Shown: positions 7,445 to 15,104 of the stretch, piece by piece | Layout of the letters: each line of letters starts with the position of its first letter | Position numbering within the stretch: position 1 is the first letter of the stretch | Origin: Ruania albidiflava DSM 18029 | GTDB lineage: Bacteria > Actinomycetota > Actinomycetes > Actinomycetales > Beutenbergiaceae | Assembly: GCF_000421225.1 (NCBI RefSeq) | Contig: NZ_ATWL01000004.1 | Location: forward strand, 124,001-188,000 | DNA length: 64,000 bases | Direction of reading: 5' to 3' | Program-made: the position numbers and the translations under genes | Notes under the pieces: generated by a model | Database searches by the model: none | Told to the model about the DNA's origin: nothing | Seen by the model: the letters and a program-made list of their open reading frames with translations, nothing else

Positions 7445-8239
7445 ATGGCATTCGACATCGACCGGTTCGCACGAGACTCCGTGCGCGTCGGCTGGGAGGA
7501 CCTCGACCTGGAGGTGTTCCGCACCGACCCGCTGCCCCCGGAGTCGCTGCGCACGCTGCGCTACATGTGCGATGTGGAGTACCACACCGTCTGCTACCTG
7601 CGGGACATGCTGGTCACCCGGTCCCGCCGGGAGACCGAGGTGAACGCCTTCATGACGATGTGGAACCGGGAGGAGTTCTGGCACGGCGAGGCGCTCGCGC
7701 ACGTGCTCTCGCTGCACGGGATCACCGTCTCCTACGACGAGCTGAAGGCCAAGCGGGTCAAGCTCGGCTGGAAGGACCGGTTGGCACCGTTGAAGCAGTC
7801 GGTGCTGTCCAACCTGGTGGGCAAGGACTTCGTGGCCGTGCACATGATCTGGGGAGCGGTCAACGAGTGGTCCGCCTCGGCCGCCTACAAGCGGCTCGCC
7901 GTGCTCGAGGGGCACCCGGGTCTGGCGGTGCTGGTGCGCCGGATCGCCGCTCAGGAGGCTCGGCACGTCGCGTTCTACGCCACCCAGGCCCGCACCCGCC
8001 TCACCGACAACGCCAGGGCGCAGAAGCTCGCCCGGCTCGCGCTGTCCACAGCCTGGCGCCCGGTCGGTTCCGGGATCGCCTCGGACGACGAGGTTACCCA
8101 TGTGATGGGGCACCTGTTCGGCGGCGCCGCCGGACGCAAGGAGATCGACGCCATCGACCGACACATCTCCAAGCTGCCCGGGATGGACGGTCTGACGATC
8201 GTGGGCGACGCGCTCGACGCCCGCGGGATCGCCGCATGA
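7445..8239 (+). CDS. Ferritin-like diiron protein, acyl-ACP desaturase-like (complete ligand set)
   Basis: A 264-residue all-helical protein. It has Glu45 (CDVEYHT), Glu77-x-x-His80 (EEFWH), Glu141 (AVNEWSA) and Glu171-x-x-His174 (QEARH). That E / ExxH / E / ExxH pattern, with ~30-residue spacing within each helix pair, is the ligand set of soluble acyl-ACP desaturases and related diiron oxygenases. The protein is shorter than plant or mycobacterial desaturases, so it is a distant relative. It would need an electron donor, and none is visible nearby. ATG 7445 is chosen because it aligns with the start of the next gene, a paralogue; an upstream in-frame ATG at 7376 lies inside the inverted repeat. 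Substrate is inferred from context: an acyl or alkyl chain of the ether-lipid block. Confidence 0.75.
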   Translation: MAFDIDRFARDSVRVGWEDLDLEVFRTDPLPPESLRTLRYMCDVEYHTVCYLRDMLVTRSRRETEVNAFMTMWNREEFWHGEALAHVLSLHGITVSYDELKAKRVKLGWKDRLAPLKQSVLSNLVGKDFVAVHMIWGAVNEWSASAAYKRLAVLEGHPGLAVLVRRIAAQEARHVAFYATQARTRLTDNARAQKLARLALSTAWRPVGSGIASDDEVTHVMGHLFGGAAGRKEIDAIDRHISKLPGMDGLTIVGDALDARGIAA

Positions 8240-8288
8240 GCCCCCACCGAGGTGCGCCGAGGACCCCGGCGTGCCGGAGCGAGGCGCA

Positions 8289-9062
8289 GTGACCTTCGAC
8301 GTCAAGGCCTACACCCGTACGCCGATCGACCTGCGCCCGGACAACCTCGACCTGTCCGCCCTGGCAGACCTGGACGGCCCCACGTTGGCCGTCCTGGACT
8401 ATCTGTGGCAGGTCGAGCACGGTGTGCTCGACCTGATGCGGGACGTGCTGGTCACCCCCACCCACGCCGAGTCGGAGGTGACCGCCTTCCTGGTGACCTG
8501 GGGCTATGAGCAGTACTGGCTCGCCCGCTCCTTGCACGAGGTGCTCACTGCCCACGGTGGGCCGAGCGACGCAGGCCGGGACTCCGCCGTCGGTGTGGTG
8601 CTGCGTGCCTGGGACGAGCGCGCCCGCCCGATGCTGCACTCGGTGCGGACCAACCTGCTCGGTGAACAGGTGGTGGCCGGTCACCTGGCCGCAGGCTGGC
8701 TGGACACCGCCGCACTCGCGCTGTGCTACCGGCGCCTGGGCAGCCTGGTCCCAGCATGCACGGCCCTGACCGAGGCGGTGCTGCCGATGAAGGATCGGCA
8801 TCTGGACTTCTACACCGCACAGCTGCGGGAGCGGATCGGCGAGCCTGCCGCCGCCCGGCACGCCCGCCGCGCCGCCAGCTCCTGGCGCTGGCCGGGCACC
8901 CGGTACACCGGGCACGACGCAGTGCTGCCGGTGGTGGAGACCCTGCTGGCCGACCCGGCCGCACGAACCGACGTGACCACCGTGGACACCCGGCTGCAAC
9001 AGCTGCTGGACGTGGCACCGCTCACAGCTGTGCGCTCGGCACTGGGCCGATTCGTCCGCTGA
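8289..9062 (+). CDS. Degenerate paralogue of the upstream diiron protein (metal ligands mostly lost)
   Basis: A 257-residue protein alignable end to end with its neighbour (start VTFDVKAYTR against MAFDIDRFAR; VEHGV against VEYHT; WGYEQYW against WNREEFW; KDRHLDFY against EARHVAFY). Of the six diiron ligands, only the first Glu and the last His remain. Glu77 is Gln, His80 is Leu, Glu141 is Thr and Glu171 is Lys. It is therefore unlikely to bind a diiron centre itself and may be a partner or scaffold for the active copy. GTG 8289 is chosen because it aligns with the paralogue's start and has AGGCG upstream; GTG 8271 is an alternative. It lies 49 bp after the active copy. Confidence 0.72.
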   Translation: MTFDVKAYTRTPIDLRPDNLDLSALADLDGPTLAVLDYLWQVEHGVLDLMRDVLVTPTHAESEVTAFLVTWGYEQYWLARSLHEVLTAHGGPSDAGRDSAVGVVLRAWDERARPMLHSVRTNLLGEQVVAGHLAAGWLDTAALALCYRRLGSLVPACTALTEAVLPMKDRHLDFYTAQLRERIGEPAAARHARRAASSWRWPGTRYTGHDAVLPVVETLLADPAARTDVTTVDTRLQQLLDVAPLTAVRSALGRFVR

Positions 9063-9100
9063 GGCAACGATCGGCCCCGCTTCCGCGTACAGTAACCGGA

Positions 9101-11368
9101 GTGTCGGAGGATTTGAAGAACGCCCACGTCCTGGTGACGGGTGCGACCGGATTCGTCGGACAGGCTGTCGTCGAGAAGCTCCTGTCCGCGTATCCGTCGA
9201 CCCGGATCACCGTGCTGGTCCGCCCCCGCGGCGCCCTCAGCGCGCAGGCGCGAGTGGATAAGCTGCTCCGCAAGCCGGTGTTCGAGCCCTGGCGCGAACG
9301 CGTCGGGGCCGAGCAGGCCGAGGCTGAGGCGGCACAGCGGCTGACGGTGCTGGCGGGCGACCTCGAGGACGTCCCACCGTTGCCCGGGGACCTGGACGTG
9401 GTGATCCACTCCGCCTCCACCGTCTCCTTCGACCTGCCGATCGACGAGGCGTTCGCCTCGAACGTCGGCGGACCGGTGAACCTGTACCAGGCGATCGCCG
9501 CCTCCGGCTCCGACCCGCACGTCGTGCACGTGTCCACCTGCTACGTGGCTGGTCTGCGCAAGGGTCTGGCCGAGGAGCGCAGCCTGGAGCACGACGTGGA
9601 CCGCGAGGCGGAGATGGCCCGGGCGCTGGCTGCGCGCACCGGCGCCGAGTCCGCCTCCCGCCGCCCGCAGCCGCTCGGCCGGATGGTCGCCAAGGCACGC
9701 GCCCAGCACCGCCGTGCCGGTGCCCAGGCGGTGGCCCAGGCCGCCGAGCAGGCCCGCCGCGCCTGGGTGCACGACCAGCTGGTGGAGGCCGGCCGCACCC
9801 GTGCCACCTCGCTGGGGTGGCCGGACGTGTACACGTTCACCAAGGCGCTCGGCGAGCGGGTCGCCGAGGACCTCTGGGGCGCCAGCCGGCGGCTGTCTGT
9901 GGTCCGCCCGACGATCATCGAGAGCTCGTTGCAGCACCCGTTCCCGGGGTGGATCGACGGGTTCAAGGTGGCCGACCCGCTGATCGCTGCCTACGGGCGG
10001 GGCATGCTGCCGGAGTTCCCGGCGCTGGCGGACACCATCTTGGACGTGATCCCGGTGGACCACGTGGTGAACGCGATCCTCGCAGCAGCCGCGAGCCCGC
10101 CGCCGGTGGCGGAGCCGCAGTACTTCCAGGTCTCCTCCGGGTCGCGGAACCCGCTGCGGTTCGGCACGCTGCTGCGGCTGATCCGGGGCTACTTCCGCAA
10201 GCACCCGCTCACCGACGCCCAGGGTTCGTTCGTGCAGGTGCCGAACTGGACCTTCCCGAACGGTCCGGCGGTGCAGCGTTCGCTGCGCCGCCGGGAGATT
10301 GCCGTGGATACCGCGGACAAGCTGGTCGGGCGGCTGCCGGCGAACGACACCACCCGGCAGTGGATCTCCACGATCTACAAGGCCAAGCGGGACCTGGGCA
10401 CGCTGCGCAAGTTCACCGACCTGTACCAGGCCTACACCCAGACCGAGGTGGTCTTCGACGACACCAACACCCGTGCGCTGCACGAGGCGGTCGCCGACGA
10501 CCGCAAGGCCGAGCACGGATTCGACGTCACGGCGATCGACTGGGCGCACTACCTGCAGGAGGTGCACGTCCCGAAGGTCCCGGGCCTGATGCGCGAGCGC
10601 CGCTCGCGGCCCAAGCCGTCCATCGACGCCGAGAACCTGCCCGCGCGCGAGGACGTGCTTGCCGTCTTCGACCTGCACGGCACCGTGGCTGCCGCGAGCC
10701 TGATCGAGCACTACGTCTGGGTGGAGCTGGCTGCCAAGGGGGCGCTGCCCGCGCTGCGCGAGCTCGGCGGCATGGTGGCCTCCTCCGGCACCTATCTGCA
10801 GGCCGAGCGGCGGGACCGGGGAGACTTCATCCGTTCCTTCATGCGCCGCTACGCCGGGATCAGCGAGGAGGAGCTGCGGGAGGTGATCGCCACGAAGGTG
10901 ACCCCCTCGTTGCGTGCCCGGGTGCACGCTGAGGCCACCGAACGGATCGCTCGGCACCGGGCCGCCGGGCACCGCACCGTGCTGGTCACCGGCCAGATCG
11001 ACGTGTTCGTGGAACCGCTGGCGGACATGTTCGACGTGATCGTGGCCGGGGAGATGGAGAAGGACGCCCGTGGGCGCTGGACCGGGCACCTGGCCACCTC
11101 CCCGCTGGTGGACGAGGCACGTGCCGCCTGGCTGGTGCGCTACGCCCGCGAGGAGGGCGTGGACCTTGCCGCCTCCTACGCCTACGGCGACACCTACTCC
11201 GACCGGCCGTGGCTGGACGTCGTCGGTCACGCCAGCGTGGTGAACCCTGATTCCAGCCTGTACCGCTACGCCCGGGAGAAGCGCTGGCCGGTGCACTCCT
11301 GGACCACGACGGCGGAGGGTCGCCTCTCCCCGGTGGTCCGCTCGATCACAGGGCCGGCCGGGCGATGA
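9101..11368 (+). CDS. Fatty acyl-CoA reductase (SDR type) fused to a C-terminal HAD-IB domain
   Basis: A 755-residue two-domain protein. Residues ~8-500 form an extended SDR/fatty acyl reductase with the NADPH loop TGATGFVG (13-20), VIHSAS, VHVSTCYVAG and the catalytic YTFTK. A FAR-C-like helical region follows. From ~520 a HAD-IB domain begins with FDLHGT (Asp524; the usual second Asp is His526), then LVTGQ and GDTYSDRPWLD. FAR enzymes reduce acyl-CoA to a fatty alcohol, the alkyl donor that AGPS needs. The His in motif I suggests the HAD half has altered or lost phosphatase activity. GTG 9101 gives the expected N-terminus. The stop overlaps the next ATG by 4 nt, so the two are translationally coupled. 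Confidence 0.8.
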   Translation: MSEDLKNAHVLVTGATGFVGQAVVEKLLSAYPSTRITVLVRPRGALSAQARVDKLLRKPVFEPWRERVGAEQAEAEAAQRLTVLAGDLEDVPPLPGDLDVVIHSASTVSFDLPIDEAFASNVGGPVNLYQAIAASGSDPHVVHVSTCYVAGLRKGLAEERSLEHDVDREAEMARALAARTGAESASRRPQPLGRMVAKARAQHRRAGAQAVAQAAEQARRAWVHDQLVEAGRTRATSLGWPDVYTFTKALGERVAEDLWGASRRLSVVRPTIIESSLQHPFPGWIDGFKVADPLIAAYGRGMLPEFPALADTILDVIPVDHVVNAILAAAASPPPVAEPQYFQVSSGSRNPLRFGTLLRLIRGYFRKHPLTDAQGSFVQVPNWTFPNGPAVQRSLRRREIAVDTADKLVGRLPANDTTRQWISTIYKAKRDLGTLRKFTDLYQAYTQTEVVFDDTNTRALHEAVADDRKAEHGFDVTAIDWAHYLQEVHVPKVPGLMRERRSRPKPSIDAENLPAREDVLAVFDLHGTVAAASLIEHYVWVELAAKGALPALRELGGMVASSGTYLQAERRDRGDFIRSFMRRYAGISEEELREVIATKVTPSLRARVHAEATERIARHRAAGHRTVLVTGQIDVFVEPLADMFDVIVAGEMEKDARGRWTGHLATSPLVDEARAAWLVRYAREEGVDLAASYAYGDTYSDRPWLDVVGHASVVNPDSSLYRYAREKRWPVHSWTTTAEGRLSPVVRSITGPAGR

Positions 11369-12165
11369 GGGGCAGGACGCGGACCACGCCGGTGCCGATC
11401 ATCGGGACCGCGATGGTCACCGGCGGCACCTCCGGGATCGGCCTTGCCTTCGCCCGTGCGCTGGCCGCCCGCGGCTGCGACCTGGTGCTGGTCGCCCGGA
11501 ACCGACAGCGGCTGGACGAGACCGCCGAAGAGCTGCGCGCCGCGCACGGTATCGCCGTGCACACGATCGTGGCTGACCTGACCGACCGGGCCGATGCCGA
11601 CACGGTGGCGCGCCGGCTGGAGGACACCAGCGCCCCGGTGGACATCCTGGTGAACAACGCCGGGCACGGGGTGCACACACCGCTCACCGAGCAGATCGAC
11701 GTGCACGACGCCGCGATCGACCTGATGATCCGCGGTGTGCTCGTGCTCGGGGCCGCCGCCGGCCGGACGATGCAGGCCCGCGGCAACGGGCTGATCATCA
11801 ACGTCGGTTCGGTGGCCGGACTGGTGGCCATGGGCACCTACTCCGCGATCAAGTCGTGGGTGAACACCTACTCTGAGAGCCTGAGCCTGGAGCTGGAGGG
11901 CAGCGGAGTGCAGGTGATGACGTTGATCCCCGGATGGGTGCGCACCGAGTTCCACGGCCGGGCGAAGATCCGCACTTCGGCGATACCGTCGTTCCTGTGG
12001 CTGGAAGCCGACCGGCTGGTGGCCGACTGCCTCACTGATGTGGAAGCGGGGCGGACCAGGTCGGTACCATCACGACGGTTCAAGGTGATCGCCTGGTTGG
12101 CGCAACGGATGCCCCGAGCACTGGTCCGGCGAGCAACGGCGCTGATCCGGAAGGGACGCAGATGA
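11365..12165 (+). CDS. Classical short-chain dehydrogenase/reductase, candidate acyl/alkyl-DHAP reductase
   Basis: A 266-residue SDR with the cofactor loop GGTSGIG (20-26), VARNRQRL after the second strand (Arg suggests NADPH), NNAG, and catalytic Tyr159/Lys163 in TYSAIK. C-terminal helices rich in Arg and Leu (WLAQRMPRALVRR) could associate with membrane. ATG 11365 overlaps the acyl-CoA reductase stop by 4 nt. In ether-lipid synthesis an NADPH-dependent SDR reduces 1-alkyl-DHAP to 1-alkyl-glycerol-3-phosphate; context makes that the leading hypothesis. A generic ketoacyl or alcohol dehydrogenase role cannot be excluded. Confidence 0.85.
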   Translation: MRGRTRTTPVPIIGTAMVTGGTSGIGLAFARALAARGCDLVLVARNRQRLDETAEELRAAHGIAVHTIVADLTDRADADTVARRLEDTSAPVDILVNNAGHGVHTPLTEQIDVHDAAIDLMIRGVLVLGAAAGRTMQARGNGLIINVGSVAGLVAMGTYSAIKSWVNTYSESLSLELEGSGVQVMTLIPGWVRTEFHGRAKIRTSAIPSFLWLEADRLVADCLTDVEAGRTRSVPSRRFKVIAWLAQRMPRALVRRATALIRKGRR

Positions 12166-12325
12166 GGACGAGGAGCCCCCGCGGAGTCGGCGTGAGGGAC
12201 GAGCGCCGGCGGAGCGAGGCACCGCAGTGCTCAGACCACAGAGCGCTGTTGAGGACGAGGAGCCCCCGCGGAGTCGGCGTGAGGGACGAGCGCCGGCGGA
12301 GCGAGGCACCGCAGTGCTCAGACCA
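12163..12325 (+). repeat. Perfect 76-bp direct duplication (period 87 bp) between SDR and acyltransferase genes
   Basis: Positions 12163-12238 and 12250-12325 are identical over 76 bp, separated by 11 bp. The first copy begins with the stop codon of the SDR gene; the second ends at the ribosome-binding site of the acyltransferase. The unit contains CGCCGGCG and a CAGTGCTC arm. A degenerate relative may lie at 8250-8291 (shared GGAGCGAGGC...GCAGTG). The 60-residue open frame through the repeat is not convincing as a gene. Confidence 0.9.
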
Positions 12326-12336
12326 GAGGAGCACTG
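12312..12336 (+). promoter_or_regulatory. Hairpin that overlaps the ribosome-binding site of the acyltransferase gene
   Basis: CAGTGCTC (12312-12319) and GAGCACTG (12329-12336) form a perfect 8-bp stem with a 9-base loop. The GAGGAG ribosome-binding site (12326-12331) lies partly in the loop and partly in the 3' arm, and the ATG starts at 12337. Pairing would hide part of the site. The 5' arm is supplied by the second copy of the 76-bp repeat; the first copy also carries this arm. Confidence 0.5.
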
Positions 12337-13089
12337 ATGAGTGAGCGGCGCAAGACCGGCAGGTACCACTCCCGGCTGCACCGGTGGGCCAGGTACGTCG
12401 CGCAGCGGGGCATCCTCAAGACCGTGCTGAGCACCAACCTCCGGATCACTGTGGAGGGGGAGCGCAACTTGGCCGGGCTGGACGGTCCGTTCATCATGGT
12501 CGCGAACCACTCCTCGCACCTGGACGCTCCGCTCTGCCTGACCGCGCTGCCCTACCGGGTGACCAAGAACGTGGCCACCGCTGCTGGCGCGGACTACTTC
12601 TACAACGCGAAGTGGCGCAGCATGCTCACCTCGCTGTTCTTCAACACCTACCCGGTGGAACGCGGCAAGACCCGCGGCAAGTCGGCCGGACTGTCGGTCA
12701 CCCTGCTGCGGCAGGGGGTGCCGCTGCTGATCTTCCCGGAGGGCACCCGCTCGCGCACCGGCGAGATGGCTGAGTTCACCCCCGGTGCCGCGGCCCTGGC
12801 CCGGGCGCTGCGGCTCCCGCTGGTGCCGGTGGCGCTGGTCGGGGCGCACGATGCGATGCCGGTGGGCACATTCTGGCCCAAGCCCGGCCGGATGCCGGTG
12901 AAGGTGCTGATCGGCAAACCGCTACGGGTCCGGCCCGGGGAGAAGCTGCCCGAGTTCAACACCCGCGCCGAGGCGCGGGTGCGGGCGATGCACACGATGC
13001 AGACGTCCTACGTGCTCGTCCCCGAGGACAACGCTGCCCCGCAGCCGGAGCACAAGGACCTGCCGGACGCTCAGGAAGGGATCTCATGA
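12337..13089 (+). CDS. 1-acyl-glycerol-3-phosphate acyltransferase family (PlsC-like)
   Basis: A 250-residue acyltransferase with motif I NHSSHLD (His/Asp catalytic pair, HX4D), motif III FPEGTRSRTGEM and a VPVALVGAHDAM segment. It lacks the long N-terminal membrane anchor of some PlsC proteins. The family transfers an acyl group from acyl-CoA or acyl-ACP to a glycerophosphate at the membrane surface. Here it could act as a DHAP acyltransferase supplying acyl-DHAP to AGPS, or acylate the alkyl-glycerol-3-phosphate at sn-2. The start has GAGGAG upstream. The stop overlaps the AGPS ATG by 4 nt, so the two genes are translationally coupled. Confidence 0.88.
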   Translation: MSERRKTGRYHSRLHRWARYVAQRGILKTVLSTNLRITVEGERNLAGLDGPFIMVANHSSHLDAPLCLTALPYRVTKNVATAAGADYFYNAKWRSMLTSLFFNTYPVERGKTRGKSAGLSVTLLRQGVPLLIFPEGTRSRTGEMAEFTPGAAALARALRLPLVPVALVGAHDAMPVGTFWPKPGRMPVKVLIGKPLRVRPGEKLPEFNTRAEARVRAMHTMQTSYVLVPEDNAAPQPEHKDLPDAQEGIS

Positions 13090-14768
13090 CCGACGTCGTC
13101 CACCAGAAGTGGTGGGGCTGGGGAGTGGAGGGCATCGCCTTCCACCACGAGGACAAGCCAGAGTTCGCCCCGTTCGTGCGGAAGGCCATCGGACTGGACC
13201 TGCACGGCCCCGCCGGACGACCGCCGTCGTTCGAGGACCTGGAGGTGCCGGCCTCGATCCTGGACGAGGACCTCGGTGCGCGCCTGCGGGAGATCGTCGG
13301 TGACCACCACGTGTCGCTCGGGGACATGAACCGTGTGGTGCACACCTACGGCAAAGGGCTGCGTGACCTGGTGCGAGTGCGCGCCGGGGACCTGCCCCGG
13401 GTACCGGACGTGGTGGTCTACCCCGCGAACTCCGACGAGGTGCAGGCCGTGGTGGACGCCGTGGTCGAGGCCGACGGTGTGCTCATCCCGTTCGGTGGCG
13501 GGTCGAACATCTCTGGGTCACTGACCCCGCCGGCCGGTGAGCAGCGCGTGGTCGTCTCCCTGGACATGGGCCGGATGAACCGCGTGCTGCAGATCGACGC
13601 CGACGCCGGTCTGGCGCTCATCCAGGCTGGTGGTCTGGGCCCGGACCTGGAGGAGCAGCTGAATGCCGAGGGCTGGACTATGGGGCACCAGCCGGACTCG
13701 TTCAAGCACTCCACGCTCGGCGGCTGGATCGCCACCCGGTCCTCCGGTATGCAGTCGGACAAGTATGGCGACATCGCCGACATCACCCGCGGGTTCACCG
13801 TGGTGCTGCCCGGGAAGGTGGTCGAGCTGCGGCCGCTGCCGAGCACCTCCACCGGCCCCAGCGTGCGGGAGATGATCATCGGCAGCGAGGGCCGGCTCGG
13901 CGTGATCACCCAGGCGTGGGTGCACGTGCACCGGCTGCCGGAGAACCGCGAGGTGATCGCCTACCTGTTCCCGAACTGGGCAGCCGGGCTGGCGGCGATG
14001 CAGGAGGTGTCCACCTCGGACGCCTCCCCGAGCATCACCCGCGTGTCGGACGCCGCCGAGACGGCGTTCTCCTTGGCCACCCGGAAAGCCTCGAACAGCC
14101 TGTCCTCGAAGGTGGGGGAGGGGCTGTTCGAGCTGCTCCGCCGCCGCGGCTGGGACCTGGACAAGGTCGCCATCTCCTACATCGGCTACGAGGGCGGTTC
14201 AGCGAAGGTCCGGGCCGACAAGTCGGTGGTCGGCAAGATCATCGGCAAGCACGGCGGCATCAAGCTCGGCAAGGGCCCGGGCTCGATGTACGACCAGAAG
14301 AAGTTCGACACCCCCTACCTGCGCGACTTCCTCCTGGACCGTGGCGCGCTGGGTGACGTGTCCGAGACGGCAGCGCCCTGGTCCCGCCTCGGTGAGGTGT
14401 ACACCTCCACGGTGCGGGCGGCTCGCGCGGCGTACGCCGAGCTGGGCGTGCAGGGCTTCATCATGTGCCACCTGTCGCACTCCTACCACTCCGGTGCGTG
14501 CCTGTACTTCACCTTCGCGTTCCCGCCGAAGGAGGGTGTGGACCAGCTGGAGCAGTACGACGTGGTGAAGTCGGCGATCCAGCAGTCGTTCGTGGACCAT
14601 GGCGGCACGCTGAGCCACCACCACGGAGTGGGCAACGACCACTCGCCGTGGCTGGAGGAGGACATCTCCTCCGCCGGCACCGACCTGATGGTGGGGCTGC
14701 TGTCCTCGGCGGACCCGGGGCGCAACCTCAATCCGGGCACGCTGATCCCCAGCCACCGCGAGTGGTGA
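13086..14768 (+). CDS. Alkyl-dihydroxyacetonephosphate synthase (AGPS-like FAD enzyme)
   Basis: A 560-residue FAD-binding protein of the VAO/PCMH fold. The N-terminus has QKWWGWGVEG (the K-W-GWG start of AGPS). The FAD-binding half has IPFGGGSNISG, TMGHQPDSFKHSTLGGWIA, RSSGM and IGSEGRLGVITQ. The catalytic half has PYLRD (the Arg of AGPS), ETAAPWSRL, SHSYHSGACLYFTFAF and the triple-His GGTLSHHHGVG. These track eukaryotic AGPS closely, including the His triplet and Tyr region that bind substrate, and differ from lactate/glycolate oxidases. The enzyme swaps the acyl of acyl-DHAP for a fatty alcohol, forming the ether bond. The coupled PlsC and nearby acyl-CoA reductase support that role. Confidence 0.87.
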   Translation: MTDVVHQKWWGWGVEGIAFHHEDKPEFAPFVRKAIGLDLHGPAGRPPSFEDLEVPASILDEDLGARLREIVGDHHVSLGDMNRVVHTYGKGLRDLVRVRAGDLPRVPDVVVYPANSDEVQAVVDAVVEADGVLIPFGGGSNISGSLTPPAGEQRVVVSLDMGRMNRVLQIDADAGLALIQAGGLGPDLEEQLNAEGWTMGHQPDSFKHSTLGGWIATRSSGMQSDKYGDIADITRGFTVVLPGKVVELRPLPSTSTGPSVREMIIGSEGRLGVITQAWVHVHRLPENREVIAYLFPNWAAGLAAMQEVSTSDASPSITRVSDAAETAFSLATRKASNSLSSKVGEGLFELLRRRGWDLDKVAISYIGYEGGSAKVRADKSVVGKIIGKHGGIKLGKGPGSMYDQKKFDTPYLRDFLLDRGALGDVSETAAPWSRLGEVYTSTVRAARAAYAELGVQGFIMCHLSHSYHSGACLYFTFAFPPKEGVDQLEQYDVVKSAIQQSFVDHGGTLSHHHGVGNDHSPWLEEDISSAGTDLMVGLLSSADPGRNLNPGTLIPSHREW

Positions 14769-14775
14769 CCCCGGT

Positions 14776-14841
14776 GTTCGCGAACGCTCTGGTTCGCGGC
14801 CGCTGAACCGATTCACGTCGCGGAAGCGGGCGTTCGCGAAC
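14776..14841. repeat. 66-bp inverted-repeat element at a convergent junction, copy A (copy B at 59992-60057)
   Basis: The outer arms GTTCGCGAACGC (14776-14787) and GCGTTCGCGAAC (14830-14841) are perfect reverse complements. The inner sequence (GGTTCGCGGC...CGTCGCGGAAGC) pairs partly. Copy B is also 66 bp and matches when reverse-complemented, with nearly identical arms and a divergent centre. Both lie between a plus-strand gene end and a minus-strand gene end, so a bidirectional terminator or a dispersed REP-like element is likely. Confidence 0.75.
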
Positions 14842-14854
14842 TGTGGGGAGGGGG

Positions 14855-15034
14855 TCAGTCGCCGTGCACGACCGGTGAGCCGTCCGGGTTCACCAGCACG
14901 GTGACCCCACCCCCGCTCATCGTCCAGACGTAGAGATAGCAGACTCCGGTCTCGGTGTCACGCAGGATCCGCGTGAACTCCCCGATCTGCTTCTCCTCGT
15001 GGACGACCTGGAACCGCTTGGTGCTCTCCGTCAT
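14855..15034 (-). CDS. Small DUF6440-like protein
   Basis: A 59-residue protein that starts MTESTKRFQVVHEEKQ, continues RILRDTETGVCYLYV and ends GGVTVLVNPDGSPVV. This matches the short DUF6440 pattern (KxxxDxxTGVxYL ... GGxTxLxxxDGxPV) found across Gram-positives. It is probably cytoplasmic, of unknown function. The upstream region has no strong ribosome-binding site, but the codon pattern and family resemblance support the call. It faces the AGPS gene across the 66-bp inverted repeat. Confidence 0.7.
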   Translation of the reverse strand: MTESTKRFQVVHEEKQIGEFTRILRDTETGVCYLYVWTMSGGGVTVLVNPDGSPVVHGD

Positions 15035-15104
15035 CCGGTCAGGCTACTGGTGCCAGGGCCACCGAGCAGGCAACCACACCCCCACGGTCGGTGGACTCGA
15101 GGTG

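Noticed and set aside
8810-11296. 828-residue minus-strand open frame opposite the acyl-CoA reductase
   Set aside because: Same bias; no motif, and the opposite strand has clear SDR and HAD motifs.
12162-12344. 60-residue frame made of the repeated block
   Set aside because: It only reads the duplicated DNA; no start signal of its own and repetitive composition.
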